DNA of 64,000 nucleotides from NCBI RefSeq assembly GCF_943736985.1, contig NZ_CALSFS010000001.1:496001-560000 (forward strand), in the 5' to 3' direction. Of this stretch, positions 42,913 through 52,104 are shown piece by piece (the first letter of the stretch is position 1; the number at the start of each line of letters is the position of its first letter). This stretch comes from Clostridium sp. Marseille-Q2269 (GTDB lineage: Bacteria > Bacillota > Clostridia > Clostridiales > Clostridiaceae). The notes under the pieces were generated by a model. That model worked only from the letters and a program-made list of their open reading frames with translations. It was not told where the DNA came from and made no database searches. The translations under genes and the position numbers were made by a program.

Positions 42913-45900
42913 ATGGCAAAAATCATGAAAACAATGGATGGAAACCAAGCAGCTGCAGAAGCATCATATGCCTTTACTGAAGTTGCAGCAATTTATCCAA
43001 TTACTCCTTCTACTCCTATGGCTGAAGGTATAGATGAGTGGTCTGCCCATGGGAAAAATAATATATTTGGTCAGACTGTAAAAGTTGTTGAGATGCAATC
43101 TGAAGCTGGAGCTTCAGGGGCTATTCATGGGTCCCTAGCTGCTGGTGCTCTTACAACCACCTATACAGCTTCTCAAGGGTTATTATTAATGATTCCTAAT
43201 CTTTATAAAATGGCTGGAGAATTATTACCTGGTGTAATTCATGTAAGTGCCAGAGCAATAGCAACTCATGCTTTATCAATTTTTGGTGATCATCAAGATG
43301 TAATGGCTACAAGACAAACTGGAGTAGCGTTATTAGCAGCTTCTAATGTTCAGGAAGTAATGGATTTAGCAAACATAGCTCATCTATCTGCTATTAAATC
43401 TAGAATTCCTTTCTTACATTTTTTTGATGGATTTAGAACTTCTCATGAATATCAAAAAATTGAGGTTATTAACTATGATGATATAGCTAAACTAGTAGAT
43501 TATGATGCTATAGAAAAATTCAGAGCTAGAGCATTAAATCCAGAGCATCCAACACTTAGAGGTACTGCTCAAAACCCAGATATTTATTTTCAAGGAAGAG
43601 AAGCATCAAATAAATTTTATGAAGCTGTACCTAATATTGTAGAAAACTACATGAGAGAAATAGAAAAAATTACAGGAAGAGCTTATCACCCTTTTGATTA
43701 TTATGGATGTTCTGATGCTGAAAATATCATAGTGGCTATGGGTTCTGTCTGCGATACTATAGAAGAAACTGTGGACTATCTAATAGGTAAAGGAGAAAAA
43801 GTAGGAGTTATAAAAATACATTTATATAGACCATTCTGCCCAACATACTTTATGAAGACACTGCCTAAAACTGTAAAAAAAATTGCTGTTCTTGATCGTA
43901 CAAAAGAACCTGGTTCACTAGGAGAACCTATATATCTTGACGTATGCAAAGTATTCTATAATACAGAGCATAAGCCTATTATTGTAGGTGGTAGATATGG
44001 ATTAGGATCTAAAGATACCACACCATCTCAAATTATATCAGTATTTGAAAACTTGAAACAAAACCAACCCAAAGATAGATTTACAATAGGAATTGTAGAT
44101 GATGTTACCAATACATCTTTATCTGAAAATAAAGATATAGTTGAAACTACTCCTGATGGAACTATAAGCTGTAAATTCTGGGGATTAGGATCTGATGGTA
44201 CCGTAGGCGCAAATAAAACTGCTGTAAAAATTATTGGAGATAATACAGATTTATACGCTCAAGCATATTTTTCCTATGACAGTAAAAAATCTGGTGGAAG
44301 CACTATTTCTCATTTAAGATTTGGTAAACAAAAGATTAAATCACCTTATTTAATTTATAATGCAGACTATATTGCATGTCATAATAAATCATTTATATAT
44401 AATTTTGATGTATTAAAAGGATTAAAGAAAAATGGTACTTTCGTATTAAATTGTCCTTGGAACCCTGAAGAATTAGATCAACATATACCTAGTTCTATGA
44501 AAAAGTATATTGCAAAAAATAATATTAATTTCTACACTATAGATGCTATATCTATTGCACAAAAAATAGGCTTGGGTGGAAGAATTAATATGATAATGCA
44601 ATCTGTATTCTTTAATTTGGCTAATGTTATACCTGTAGCTAAAGCCCTAGAACTATTAAAAAATTCTGTAGAAAAAACTTATGGTAAAAAAGGTGAAAAC
44701 ATTGTAGAAATGAATAAACAAGTTATTGACCAAGGTATTAATGCATTACATAAAGTTAGCATTCCAGATTCATGGGAATATGTTGAAACCACACCAACTA
44801 CCATAGAAAAAGTGCCTGATTTTATTAAAAATATACAAAGACCTATGGCTAAAAATGAAGGTGATAACCTTCCAGTTAGTGCCTTTAACGGAATGGAAGA
44901 TGGGGTATTCCCATTAGGAACTACATCATATGAAAAACGCGGCATAGCTGTTATGATTCCAGAATGGCAAATAGAAAAATGTATACAATGCAATCAATGT
45001 TCCTACGTTTGCCCACATTCAGTAATACGAGCATATTTATTGAATGATGAAGAAAAAGCAAAAGCATCTCATTCATTCGAAACAAAAAAAGCTACTGGAA
45101 AAGGACTAGAAGGACTAGAATATCGTATTCAAATAAGTCCATTGGATTGTACTGGTTGTGGCAACTGTGCAGATGTTTGTCCAGCTCCTGGTAAAGCTTT
45201 AATTATGAAAAATGCTAAAGAACAAATTGAAATGCAATCTGAAAACTGGGAATTTGGTCTTAATATTGCTACTAAAGAATCTCTGATGAATCCAAAAACA
45301 TTAAAAGGTAGCCAATTTATAAGACCATTATTAGAATTTCACGGAGCATGTCCAGGTTGTGGAGAAACTCCATATATTAAGCTACTAACACAACTATTTG
45401 GGGATAGAATGATGATTGCAAATGCTACTGGCTGTTCATCTATCTGGGGAGGCAGTGCTCCATCAATACCATATACTAAAAATTCACAAGGACGAGGCCC
45501 TTCTTGGGGTAATTCTCTATTTGAAGATAATGCGGAATATGGTTATGGTATGTATCTTGCCGTAAAACAGATTAGAGAAAAATTAGTTCAATTAATAGAA
45601 GAAGCATTAAATACAGAAATATCTCCAGATATTAAAGATGCATTTAAAGAATGGTTAGAATCAATGGATGATGGGGAAAAATCAAAAATGGCTACATCAA
45701 AAATATTAGAAGCTATAAAAAATGAAAATTATAAAGATAATGCTATGTTGAATGAAATAATGGAGAAAAAGGATTATCTAATAAAAAAATCTCATTGGAT
45801 GATAGGCGGAGATGGCTGGGCTTATGATATAGGATTTGGTGGATTAGATCAGGTATTATCTTCTGGAGATGATGTTAATATATTCGTTATGGACACAGAA

Positions 45901-46434
45901 ATATATTCTAACACTGGTGGTCAATGCTCAAAAGCTACTCCAACTGCAGCCGTAGCTAAATTTGCTGCTGCTGGTAAAAGAATTAGGAAAAAGGATCTTG
46001 GAATGATGGCAATGAGCTATGGATACGTATATGTAACCCAAATAGCCATGGGAGCAAATATGAATCATACTATTAAAGCAATTACTGAAGCAGAAGAATA
46101 TAAGGGCCCTTCATTAATAATTGCATATGCACCTTGTATAAGTCACGGAATAAAAACAGGCATGGGAACAAGTATAGCCGAGGAGAAAAAAGCAGTGGAA
46201 TCAGGATATTGGCATCTTTATAGGTATAATCCTCTTTTAAAAGATGATGGAAAAAACCCATTCACATTGGACTCAAGAGAACCAACAAAACCTTTTAAAG
46301 AATTTATTCAAGGGGAAGTTAGATATTCTTCACTTATGAATGTATTCCCTAATATTGCTGATAAAATGTCAGATATGGCTGAACAACATGCACGTGAAAG
46401 ATATGAAAACTACAAAAATTTATCAAATAAATAA
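42913..46434 (+). CDS. nifJ: Pyruvate:ferredoxin (flavodoxin) oxidoreductase
   Basis: The central enzyme of clostridial pyruvate use: pyruvate plus CoA to acetyl-CoA, CO2 and reduced ferredoxin. Start set at ATG 42913 (AAGGAGAG upstream; sequence MAKIMKTMDGNQAAAEASYA), giving 1173 residues, usual for the homodimeric form. Domain order: pyrimidine-binding (YPITPSTPMAEG), central CoA-binding domains, two [4Fe-4S] ferredoxin motifs (CIQCNQCSYVCP and CTGCGNCADVCP), then the TPP domain with CPGCGETPY, GDGWAYDIGFGG and DTEIYSNTGGQ. All cluster cysteines are present. Terminator follows. Confidence 0.97.
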   Translation: MAKIMKTMDGNQAAAEASYAFTEVAAIYPITPSTPMAEGIDEWSAHGKNNIFGQTVKVVEMQSEAGASGAIHGSLAAGALTTTYTASQGLLLMIPNLYKMAGELLPGVIHVSARAIATHALSIFGDHQDVMATRQTGVALLAASNVQEVMDLANIAHLSAIKSRIPFLHFFDGFRTSHEYQKIEVINYDDIAKLVDYDAIEKFRARALNPEHPTLRGTAQNPDIYFQGREASNKFYEAVPNIVENYMREIEKITGRAYHPFDYYGCSDAENIIVAMGSVCDTIEETVDYLIGKGEKVGVIKIHLYRPFCPTYFMKTLPKTVKKIAVLDRTKEPGSLGEPIYLDVCKVFYNTEHKPIIVGGRYGLGSKDTTPSQIISVFENLKQNQPKDRFTIGIVDDVTNTSLSENKDIVETTPDGTISCKFWGLGSDGTVGANKTAVKIIGDNTDLYAQAYFSYDSKKSGGSTISHLRFGKQKIKSPYLIYNADYIACHNKSFIYNFDVLKGLKKNGTFVLNCPWNPEELDQHIPSSMKKYIAKNNINFYTIDAISIAQKIGLGGRINMIMQSVFFNLANVIPVAKALELLKNSVEKTYGKKGENIVEMNKQVIDQGINALHKVSIPDSWEYVETTPTTIEKVPDFIKNIQRPMAKNEGDNLPVSAFNGMEDGVFPLGTTSYEKRGIAVMIPEWQIEKCIQCNQCSYVCPHSVIRAYLLNDEEKAKASHSFETKKATGKGLEGLEYRIQISPLDCTGCGNCADVCPAPGKALIMKNAKEQIEMQSENWEFGLNIATKESLMNPKTLKGSQFIRPLLEFHGACPGCGETPYIKLLTQLFGDRMMIANATGCSSIWGGSAPSIPYTKNSQGRGPSWGNSLFEDNAEYGYGMYLAVKQIREKLVQLIEEALNTEISPDIKDAFKEWLESMDDGEKSKMATSKILEAIKNENYKDNAMLNEIMEKKDYLIKKSHWMIGGDGWAYDIGFGGLDQVLSSGDDVNIFVMDTEIYSNTGGQCSKATPTAAVAKFAAAGKRIRKKDLGMMAMSYGYVYVTQIAMGANMNHTIKAITEAEEYKGPSLIIAYAPCISHGIKTGMGTSIAEEKKAVESGYWHLYRYNPLLKDDGKNPFTLDSREPTKPFKEFIQGEVRYSSLMNVFPNIADKMSDMAEQHARERYENYKNLSNK

Positions 46435-46439
46435 AAATA

Positions 46440-46477
46440 AAAAATAGAAGGGAACTATAAGATTCCCTTCTATTTTT
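46440..46477. terminator. Bidirectional terminator after nifJ
   Basis: AAAAATAGAAGGGAA pairs with TTCCCTTCTATTTTT. It overlaps the last codon of the convergent DUF3787 gene. Confidence 0.85.
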
Positions 46478-46625
46478 CATTGGTGTCTACCCATTCTTTA
46501 CCATTTCTTACTTCAGTTTCACTTGGTATAGGTACTTTAGAAATAGGTTTCATATCTTTAATATTAGCCCAAGCAGCAGTATCATGCTTTTCTATAGGTT
46601 TTTCTATAAAATTTTTTCTATCCAC
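46470..46625 (-). CDS. DUF3787 spore-surface protein, GTG start
   Basis: A 51-residue product, (M)DRKNFIEKPIEKHDTAAW then ANIKDMKPISKVPIPSETEV and ending GKEWVDTNEK. This matches the short clostridial family DUF3787, whose Clostridioides difficile member is annotated as a spore surface protein (from memory). GTG at 46625 has GAAAGG about 9 bases upstream; the ATG four codons earlier directly abuts that site. Too short for usual gene calling. Confidence 0.75.
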   Translation of the reverse strand: MDRKNFIEKPIEKHDTAAWANIKDMKPISKVPIPSETEVRNGKEWVDTNEK

Positions 46626-46773
46626 ATCTATCATCCTTTCAAAATTATATTTTAAGTTTAATTTATTTTAGTATTCCCTAAACATTGTTTCATTAATCTT
46701 ATTTTATTTTCACGAAATCTTACTTCTCATATTTTAAAATAACTAAATATATCTATGTTAATTTTATTAAACT

Positions 46774-47427
46774 TTATAGCACTATATCCTTCTTTTTAGC
46801 TATAATTATACTAAGTAACATAAATATTACTATATATATAATTGAAGTAAAAGAAAATATTAAGGTAGAATTAGGTCTCAAATTATTAACTATACCAGGA
46901 GCATACATTCCGCCAGAAAAGGTATAGTAAACCATATTCTTCATTTGATCTATCACAATCATAATAATATCTATTCCAATTCCTAGTGTTATAGTAGCTC
47001 CACTATTATTAACAATTAGTGCAATAAAGGTTATAACTGTACTAAAGGATATTAAAGGTAATAGTACACTAGCGTAGTCTTTCAAATTATTAATAAATGT
47101 ATTTAAAAATTCTCGTTTAGCTCCTAGACCAAAAGAAATAGTGCCTACCATATAGCTTCCAATAAAACCTACAACTAAAAATATTAATGCATATAAAGCT
47201 ATAAATAAAAACTTACCAACTATAAACTCACCTTTTTTAATAGGTGTCATCAAAGAAAATTTCATAGTTCCTCTACTATAATCTTCTAAAAAATTTTCTT
47301 TACAATATAAATTTTCAACATTAACATCATTAGAAACTAAAAGCTTATTTATTCTTTGGAAATTCCCCTTGTCTATTTCAATTCTTATACCCTTTTGAAT
47401 ATTTTCAATTGTGAAAGGAATATTCAT
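46774..47427 (-). CDS. ABC-2-type permease lacking its N-terminal helix
   Basis: A 217-residue membrane protein. EDYSRGTMKFSLMTPIKKGE then FIVGKFLFIALYALIFLVVG is the usual second helix region of ABC-2 permeases, followed by four more helices and a basic end KKKDIVL. Full-length relatives begin with a membrane helix about 60 residues earlier, which is replaced here by the soluble stretch MNIPFTIENIQKGIRIEID. No ATPase gene adjoins. Possibly a degraded peptide-export or immunity transporter. Confidence 0.6.
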   Translation of the reverse strand: MNIPFTIENIQKGIRIEIDKGNFQRINKLLVSNDVNVENLYCKENFLEDYSRGTMKFSLMTPIKKGEFIVGKFLFIALYALIFLVVGFIGSYMVGTISFGLGAKREFLNTFINNLKDYASVLLPLISFSTVITFIALIVNNSGATITLGIGIDIIMIVIDQMKNMVYYTFSGGMYAPGIVNNLRPNSTLIFSFTSIIYIVIFMLLSIIIAKKKDIVL

Positions 47428-47489
47428 ATTTTTTATAATATTCTATAAAAACTAACCTTTCTTTTATAAAAGTAAACTTACAAATAAAA

Positions 47490-47535
47490 AAAGTTGTTTA
47501 GTAATTATATAAAAATATAATCTCTAAACAACTTT
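47490..47535. terminator. Terminator-like hairpin
   Basis: AAAGTTGTTTAG pairs perfectly with CTAAACAACTTT with a 22-base loop. It lies after the CPBP gene at 47573 on the minus strand. Confidence 0.6.
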
Positions 47536-47572
47536 CTACCCCAAGCTAATTGTATACTAAAATACTATATAT

Positions 47573-48460
47573 TTAATTATCATAGTTCTTTTTTATCATA
47601 TAAAATAATATTATTATAGTTATACATAAAACTATAGTACATGCAAACCCAGCTTCTGGACCAAAAGAACCTCCTGTAAATAACTTTGATCCCACTAATT
47701 TTAGTTTCATAAGACTTCCACCACCTGGTTGTAAACCACTTACTTCAAATCCAAATATATTTCCTTGAAAGAAATTCCAAGCAGTATGAAGTCCACAGGC
47801 TCCCCATAAGTTTTTTGTCTTTATAACATACAGGGAGAAAAGTATTCCTGTTATAAATAAATTTAAAAATGCAACTAAGCTAGCATTAGGATTAAGCAAA
47901 TGCATAATAGCAAATAGTAAAGATGAAAATATAACGCCTATAGTAGTACTATTATATTTTGCACCTAATACATTCATAAGCCATCCTCTAACCAATATTT
48001 CTTCTGTTGCACCTTGTATCATCCATCCTGGCAAAACCACAATTAACCCAATTATGCTGCTAGTATTTATTCCACTTAATAAATTTATATGACCTGTAAC
48101 TGTAAGAAGTAATACTACTAAAGAAAATAATATAACACCAACAATAAATCCTAAAATATATTTTTTAATAAATCTATCCCTATAAAATCCCATACCACTA
48201 ATTCTACGCTTTTCATATTTTTTTACCCAAATAAATACAGCTAAAGTACAGAATAAAAAATCAGTCATTAAAGAAATAGAAAAATATATAGGTGAACTAC
48301 TGGAAATGTTTAAAACTGATTTTATTATATTAAATACCATAAGCCCTGCTAACTGTCCTACAATTAGAAATAAAAATATTAATAAATATCCAATAATAAC
48401 ATTATATAAATGTCTTGATTTTTTCGCTTCTCTAATTAATTTCGTCTCTGATAAGAACAT
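47573..48460 (-). CDS. CPBP family intramembrane glutamic protease
   Basis: About 295 residues; ATG at 48460 has AAGGAGG at 7 bases, while the upstream Met (48481) has none. Eight predicted helices. The three CPBP/Abi motifs are present: EEILVRGWLMN (EExxxR), FAIMHLLNPN (FxxxH) and HTAWNFFQG (HxxxN/B). Relatives cleave prenylated CaaX proteins in eukaryotes; in bacteria they mature or resist peptide signals and bacteriocins. Neighbours (second CPBP gene, AgrCA) favour a peptide-linked role. Confidence 0.9.
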   Translation of the reverse strand: MFLSETKLIREAKKSRHLYNVIIGYLLIFLFLIVGQLAGLMVFNIIKSVLNISSSSPIYFSISLMTDFLFCTLAVFIWVKKYEKRRISGMGFYRDRFIKKYILGFIVGVILFSLVVLLLTVTGHINLLSGINTSSIIGLIVVLPGWMIQGATEEILVRGWLMNVLGAKYNSTTIGVIFSSLLFAIMHLLNPNASLVAFLNLFITGILFSLYVIKTKNLWGACGLHTAWNFFQGNIFGFEVSGLQPGGGSLMKLKLVGSKLFTGGSFGPEAGFACTIVLCITIIILFYMIKKNYDN

Positions 48461-48640
48461 AAAATTCCTCCTTTTAGGCAATAATGATTTATAAATTTAA
48501 TTTTTATATTTAAATTACTTACTTTGAATATAATAAATACTTAACATATTAGTATAGTATTTTCAAGATTATAAAGATTTAACTAGTACAACAGGTTAAT
48601 TTTATAAAAACTAATAGTATAATTTATTCTAATATATTAT

Positions 48641-49369
48641 TTACTTCAATAATGATGGTAAAAAGATAATCCAATCATTTAATAAATGTACAAGGAAAGA
48701 AATCCAAATATTTTTTGTTTTAATGTATGGGTAAGTAAGAATTATTCTAGCTATACCTATTCCAAAGACAGCTTGAATAATATTCCAACTGTATGTTTTT
48801 AAATGTATTGCGCCAAAAATAACAGATGTAACTATCCATGCTATAATTATTGCTTTTTTTCTAGAAACTTTTAATATGCGAGTACCAAATCGTAATATAA
48901 TTAAAAATGGTATAATAGTAATTAGTTCTTCTCCTAAAAGCATTGGAATAGTTTTAGCTAATAATAATATAATCTCATAAACTGAACTTGATTCAATAAT
49001 ATGTGAAAGTGGATTTGGTTTAGCACCAAAAAATTTATTTAATAATAATCCTAATATAATATTACAAAAGAAAAGAAATATAACGGTAATTATTACTAGT
49101 AATAAATCTTTTCCATCAATTTTTCTAAAAAGTTTTTTCCAATCTGATTTAACTATAATGATAAGAGCACCCAATGGAATAATTATATTAATAAAAGGAG
49201 CTAGAACTCCAGGAATTATGCTTCCTGCAAAATCATAAAATATAACACTTCCAATAGTTATTATAAAAAGAAGTATACTTGCTACAGGTGTTAAATTTGA
49301 TGGCTCATCCTTATAAAATGGGAAATCAACATTTTTATTTTCAAATTTAAAAAAATTATTATTTTTCAT
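48641..49369 (-). CDS. CPBP family membrane protein, variant motif 1
   Basis: A 242-residue polytopic protein. Motif 1 reads GEELITIIPFLI, keeping the Glu pair but without the Arg of EExxxR; motif 2 is FGAIHLKTY and motif 3 HLLNDWIIF. The altered first motif may change or abolish activity. AAGGAGG precedes the ATG. A 21-base-period direct repeat of LytTR-operator type lies about 115-150 bases upstream, suggesting control by the adjacent AgrA-like regulator. Confidence 0.8.
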   Translation of the reverse strand: MKNNNFFKFENKNVDFPFYKDEPSNLTPVASILLFIITIGSVIFYDFAGSIIPGVLAPFINIIIPLGALIIIVKSDWKKLFRKIDGKDLLLVIITVIFLFFCNIILGLLLNKFFGAKPNPLSHIIESSSVYEIILLLAKTIPMLLGEELITIIPFLIILRFGTRILKVSRKKAIIIAWIVTSVIFGAIHLKTYSWNIIQAVFGIGIARIILTYPYIKTKNIWISFLVHLLNDWIIFLPSLLK

Positions 49370-49484
49370 ATTTTATTTATACCTCCTTATGTTTAATTAT
49401 AGTAATATATTATCAAAATTATATATCGTGTTTTTTCATTTTTCTTAAATGTTATTAAATTTTTTCACCAATATTTTAATAGCA

Positions 49485-49517
49485 ACGGTCATGAAATGAA
49501 ACTTCACGCTTATGAAA
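49485..49517. promoter_or_regulatory. LytTR-type direct repeat upstream of a CPBP gene
   Basis: ACGGTCATGAAA (49485-49496) and ACGCTTATGAAA (49506-49517) match at 10 of 12 positions and start 21 bases apart, two DNA helix turns. LytTR/AgrA regulators bind just such spaced direct repeats. Placed upstream of the minus-strand CPBP gene and beyond the end of the AgrC gene. Confidence 0.5.
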
Positions 49518-49617
49518 TAAAATTTTGATTTTCTACTCAATAAATATATTTTAGATATAGTTAACAGTACGCATGCAAAATGATATTTATTATAAAAATC
49601 TAAATAACACATAAAAA

Positions 49618-49638
49618 AGCATCTTAAATTAAGATGCT
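49618..49638 (-). terminator. Terminator of the AgrA-AgrC pair
   Basis: Minus strand AGCATCTT-AATTT-AAGATGCT followed by TTTTTT. It overlaps the last codons of the AgrC gene. Confidence 0.75.
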
Positions 49639-50975
49639 CCTTTTATATATTTTATCCATATTTCTTGAATAAATGTATTCCCTTCAATAGATGTATCTAA
49701 AAATATATTTCCATATTTTGTATCTATAATATTTTTCACTGTATATAAACCAAGCCCTCGCCTCTTACCTTTAGTAGAAAATCCTTCTTTATATATTTTA
49801 TGTATTAAAGGCTTTTCTCCAAAGAAATTATTATGTATGGCTATGACCACATAATTATTTTTATTTGCCACAACTATACTTATTTTGGGATGTTCACATG
49901 CTATTGAAGCTTCAATAGCATTATCCATTAATATTCCTATTATTCTACACAAGTCCATTACATTCATTTGTACATATTCAATATTCTCTACAATATTAAC
50001 ACTTATATCTATGTTCATGGACAATGCTTTTATAAGTTTTGTTGATAATATTGCTTTTAAGGCAGAAACTTTAATATATTTAAGTTTATCTATATTGCTA
50101 TTGCTCCATTTTATACTTTTATCCATGTCAATAATATTGTTATAAAAAAACTCTCTAAGTGATTTCATATCTTCACTATCTATATATTCTTTAAGAGGTA
50201 CTAGCATGTTCATATAATCATGTTTAAATCTTCTAGTCTCGCTATACATATCCTCTACCATATGAGAATATTCTTTTATTTCATTTTTTTCTTCTGTTTC
50301 TCTTATTAGCTTAACTCTATACTCAACACCCTTATCATAATAGTAAACTATGATACTTGTGATTATAATTGATATTAAAGGTAGAACTTCTGGAACAAAG
50401 TTTCCCATCAATAATTCTATCTTTTTATTTCCTATTAATGATGTATTATTAAATATAAAAATTGAAAATATCATAATAGTTACTAATATACCTATTCCTA
50501 TTATTATTCTAAATCTTATTTGTTCTGATGCAATTTGTTTTTTTATATTTAATAAGATACTATTTATAATTAAACATGATAATAATATAACAAATAGCAT
50601 TATTATAAATTGAATTAATACATGTTTTAATGATTTATTATAATATAAGTTAACCCCTGAAAATGTATATATTAAAGTATATATTGTATTTCCAAAATAT
50701 ACACTATAAATAGTTATTAATATCTTTAGTTGATTTTTATTATTTTTTAGTTGAACAATGGTTATAATGGACAATATAGGAAGTATTATCATGTAAGATC
50801 CAGTACCTACAGCCATTCCCACTCCAAAAGAAACCATAAAATTCTTTTTAAAACCACTTATAGTTCTAGCATCTTTATATAACATGTATATTGAAATACA
50901 ACATAAAATACTATTTAATATTGCTGGTATAATCCAATAACGTAATATCCTCTCAAAAAAAACAGTTAAAGTCAT
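49629..50975 (-). CDS. AgrC-like sensor histidine kinase (GHKL)
   Basis: A 448-residue kinase. About six hydrophobic helices in the first 210 residues form the peptide-sensing part; the phospho-accepting His is in RRFKHDYMNML (about residue 245). The HATPase domain shows ILMDNAIEASIA (N-box) and GFSTKGKRRGLGLYTVKNII (G-boxes). AgrC-type kinases detect extracellular autoinducer or bacteriocin peptides. The start overlaps the response-regulator stop by 4 bases, so the two are translationally coupled. No agrB or agrD is nearby. Confidence 0.88.
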   Translation of the reverse strand: MTLTVFFERILRYWIIPAILNSILCCISIYMLYKDARTISGFKKNFMVSFGVGMAVGTGSYMIILPILSIITIVQLKNNKNQLKILITIYSVYFGNTIYTLIYTFSGVNLYYNKSLKHVLIQFIIMLFVILLSCLIINSILLNIKKQIASEQIRFRIIIGIGILVTIMIFSIFIFNNTSLIGNKKIELLMGNFVPEVLPLISIIITSIIVYYYDKGVEYRVKLIRETEEKNEIKEYSHMVEDMYSETRRFKHDYMNMLVPLKEYIDSEDMKSLREFFYNNIIDMDKSIKWSNSNIDKLKYIKVSALKAILSTKLIKALSMNIDISVNIVENIEYVQMNVMDLCRIIGILMDNAIEASIACEHPKISIVVANKNNYVVIAIHNNFFGEKPLIHKIYKEGFSTKGKRRGLGLYTVKNIIDTKYGNIFLDTSIEGNTFIQEIWIKYIKGAS

Positions 50976-51691
50976 AACAACAATCCCTTCATATATCTAA
51001 AGGAAACATAACACTCTTCTTCATTGATCATAATTATCTTGTTGTGTTTTTTATCTATCTCCTTAATCTTATCTTTATTTACAATATATGATTTGTGGCA
51101 TCTATAAAAATTAAGTGGAAGCTTATTTTGAATATCCTTCAAATTAGCATACATTTCAATCTGTCTATTTTCCTCATGTATTCTTATTTTATGGGGAGTT
51201 CCTGTAGTTTCAACAAATAAAATATCCCTTGGTCTAATATTTATTACCCTTGTGTCTGTATCTATTGAAATATACTCTTCTTTATATTGTTGCCTGTGAT
51301 AAGTATCATAAGCTTTAATAATACAGCTATTTACCCTATTTTTAAAGTCATCATCATCTTTAATTACATAGTCCATAGCTTCTACTTTGTATTTAAAAGC
51401 TAAATAACTCATTTCTAAATGAGTGGTTGTAAATATTATATATCCTAGAGAATCTAGTTCTCTAATTTTTTCACCAAGCTTTACACCATTTATATCACTT
51501 TTTAAATCTACATCTAAAAGATATATTCCTGTACTATTATTCTCTTTTATATAACTTATTATGTCATTTGGCTCTCCTGTGGAAATAGCTATATTTAAGT
51601 CTAACTTTTCCCTTAAAATAGTATTTTCAACAAGTTGCTTAAGCTTTCCCCTTTGAACCTCATTATCTTCACAAATCATTACTTCTAACAT
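50972..51691 (-). CDS. AgrA-like LytTR response regulator
   Basis: A 239-residue regulator. The receiver has MICEDNEVQRGKL (acidic pocket at residues 8-9) and the phospho-Asp in GIYLLDVDLKSDINGVKL (about 60). The C-terminal LytTR DNA-binding domain has FVETTGTPHKIRIH, then LPLNFYRCHKSYIVNKDKI. Phosphorylated by the next gene's product. Predicted to bind pairs of direct repeats spaced about two helix turns, such as those at 49485-49517. Confidence 0.9.
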   Translation of the reverse strand: MLEVMICEDNEVQRGKLKQLVENTILREKLDLNIAISTGEPNDIISYIKENNSTGIYLLDVDLKSDINGVKLGEKIRELDSLGYIIFTTTHLEMSYLAFKYKVEAMDYVIKDDDDFKNRVNSCIIKAYDTYHRQQYKEEYISIDTDTRVINIRPRDILFVETTGTPHKIRIHEENRQIEMYANLKDIQNKLPLNFYRCHKSYIVNKDKIKEIDKKHNKIIMINEEECYVSFRYMKGLLL

Positions 51692-52104
51692 TATTTTTCT
51701 CCTTACTTAACATTAAAGTTTTGATTATTGTTATATAAACTTTAAATCAATTATATTATAAAAATCACTTGCATTAATTATATTTTCATTATTATAATGT
51801 CCTTTATGCATATAATATAGGAAAACATACACATATTACAAGCGTATTGATATTATAAATGGTATCACATTTAATAATAATCATCAATTTTGAATTTATT
51901 GCTCACTTCATTAAACCATTTTGCTACAATTTAATTTGCTTATATAATACTTATTAAAAAAATTTATAATGAAACTTAATAACTTTAGTTAGGCAATTTC
52001 AAAAGCTAAATTACCTATTGAGACTATATTATACTTATTATGATATATTATCCATATAATATGAAAACACTTGCCCAATTTTATATGATGAATTTTTAAA
52101 AACT
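51692..52104. other. Upstream region of agrA and left end of the insertion sequence
   Basis: Bases 51692-51976 are AT-rich spacer with the agrA promoter not clearly resolved. The insertion sequence begins at 51982. Confidence 0.6.

Noticed and set aside
46480..46671. 63-residue plus-strand frame after nifJ
   Set aside because: It is antisense to the DUF3787 gene, which has recognisable family sequence.
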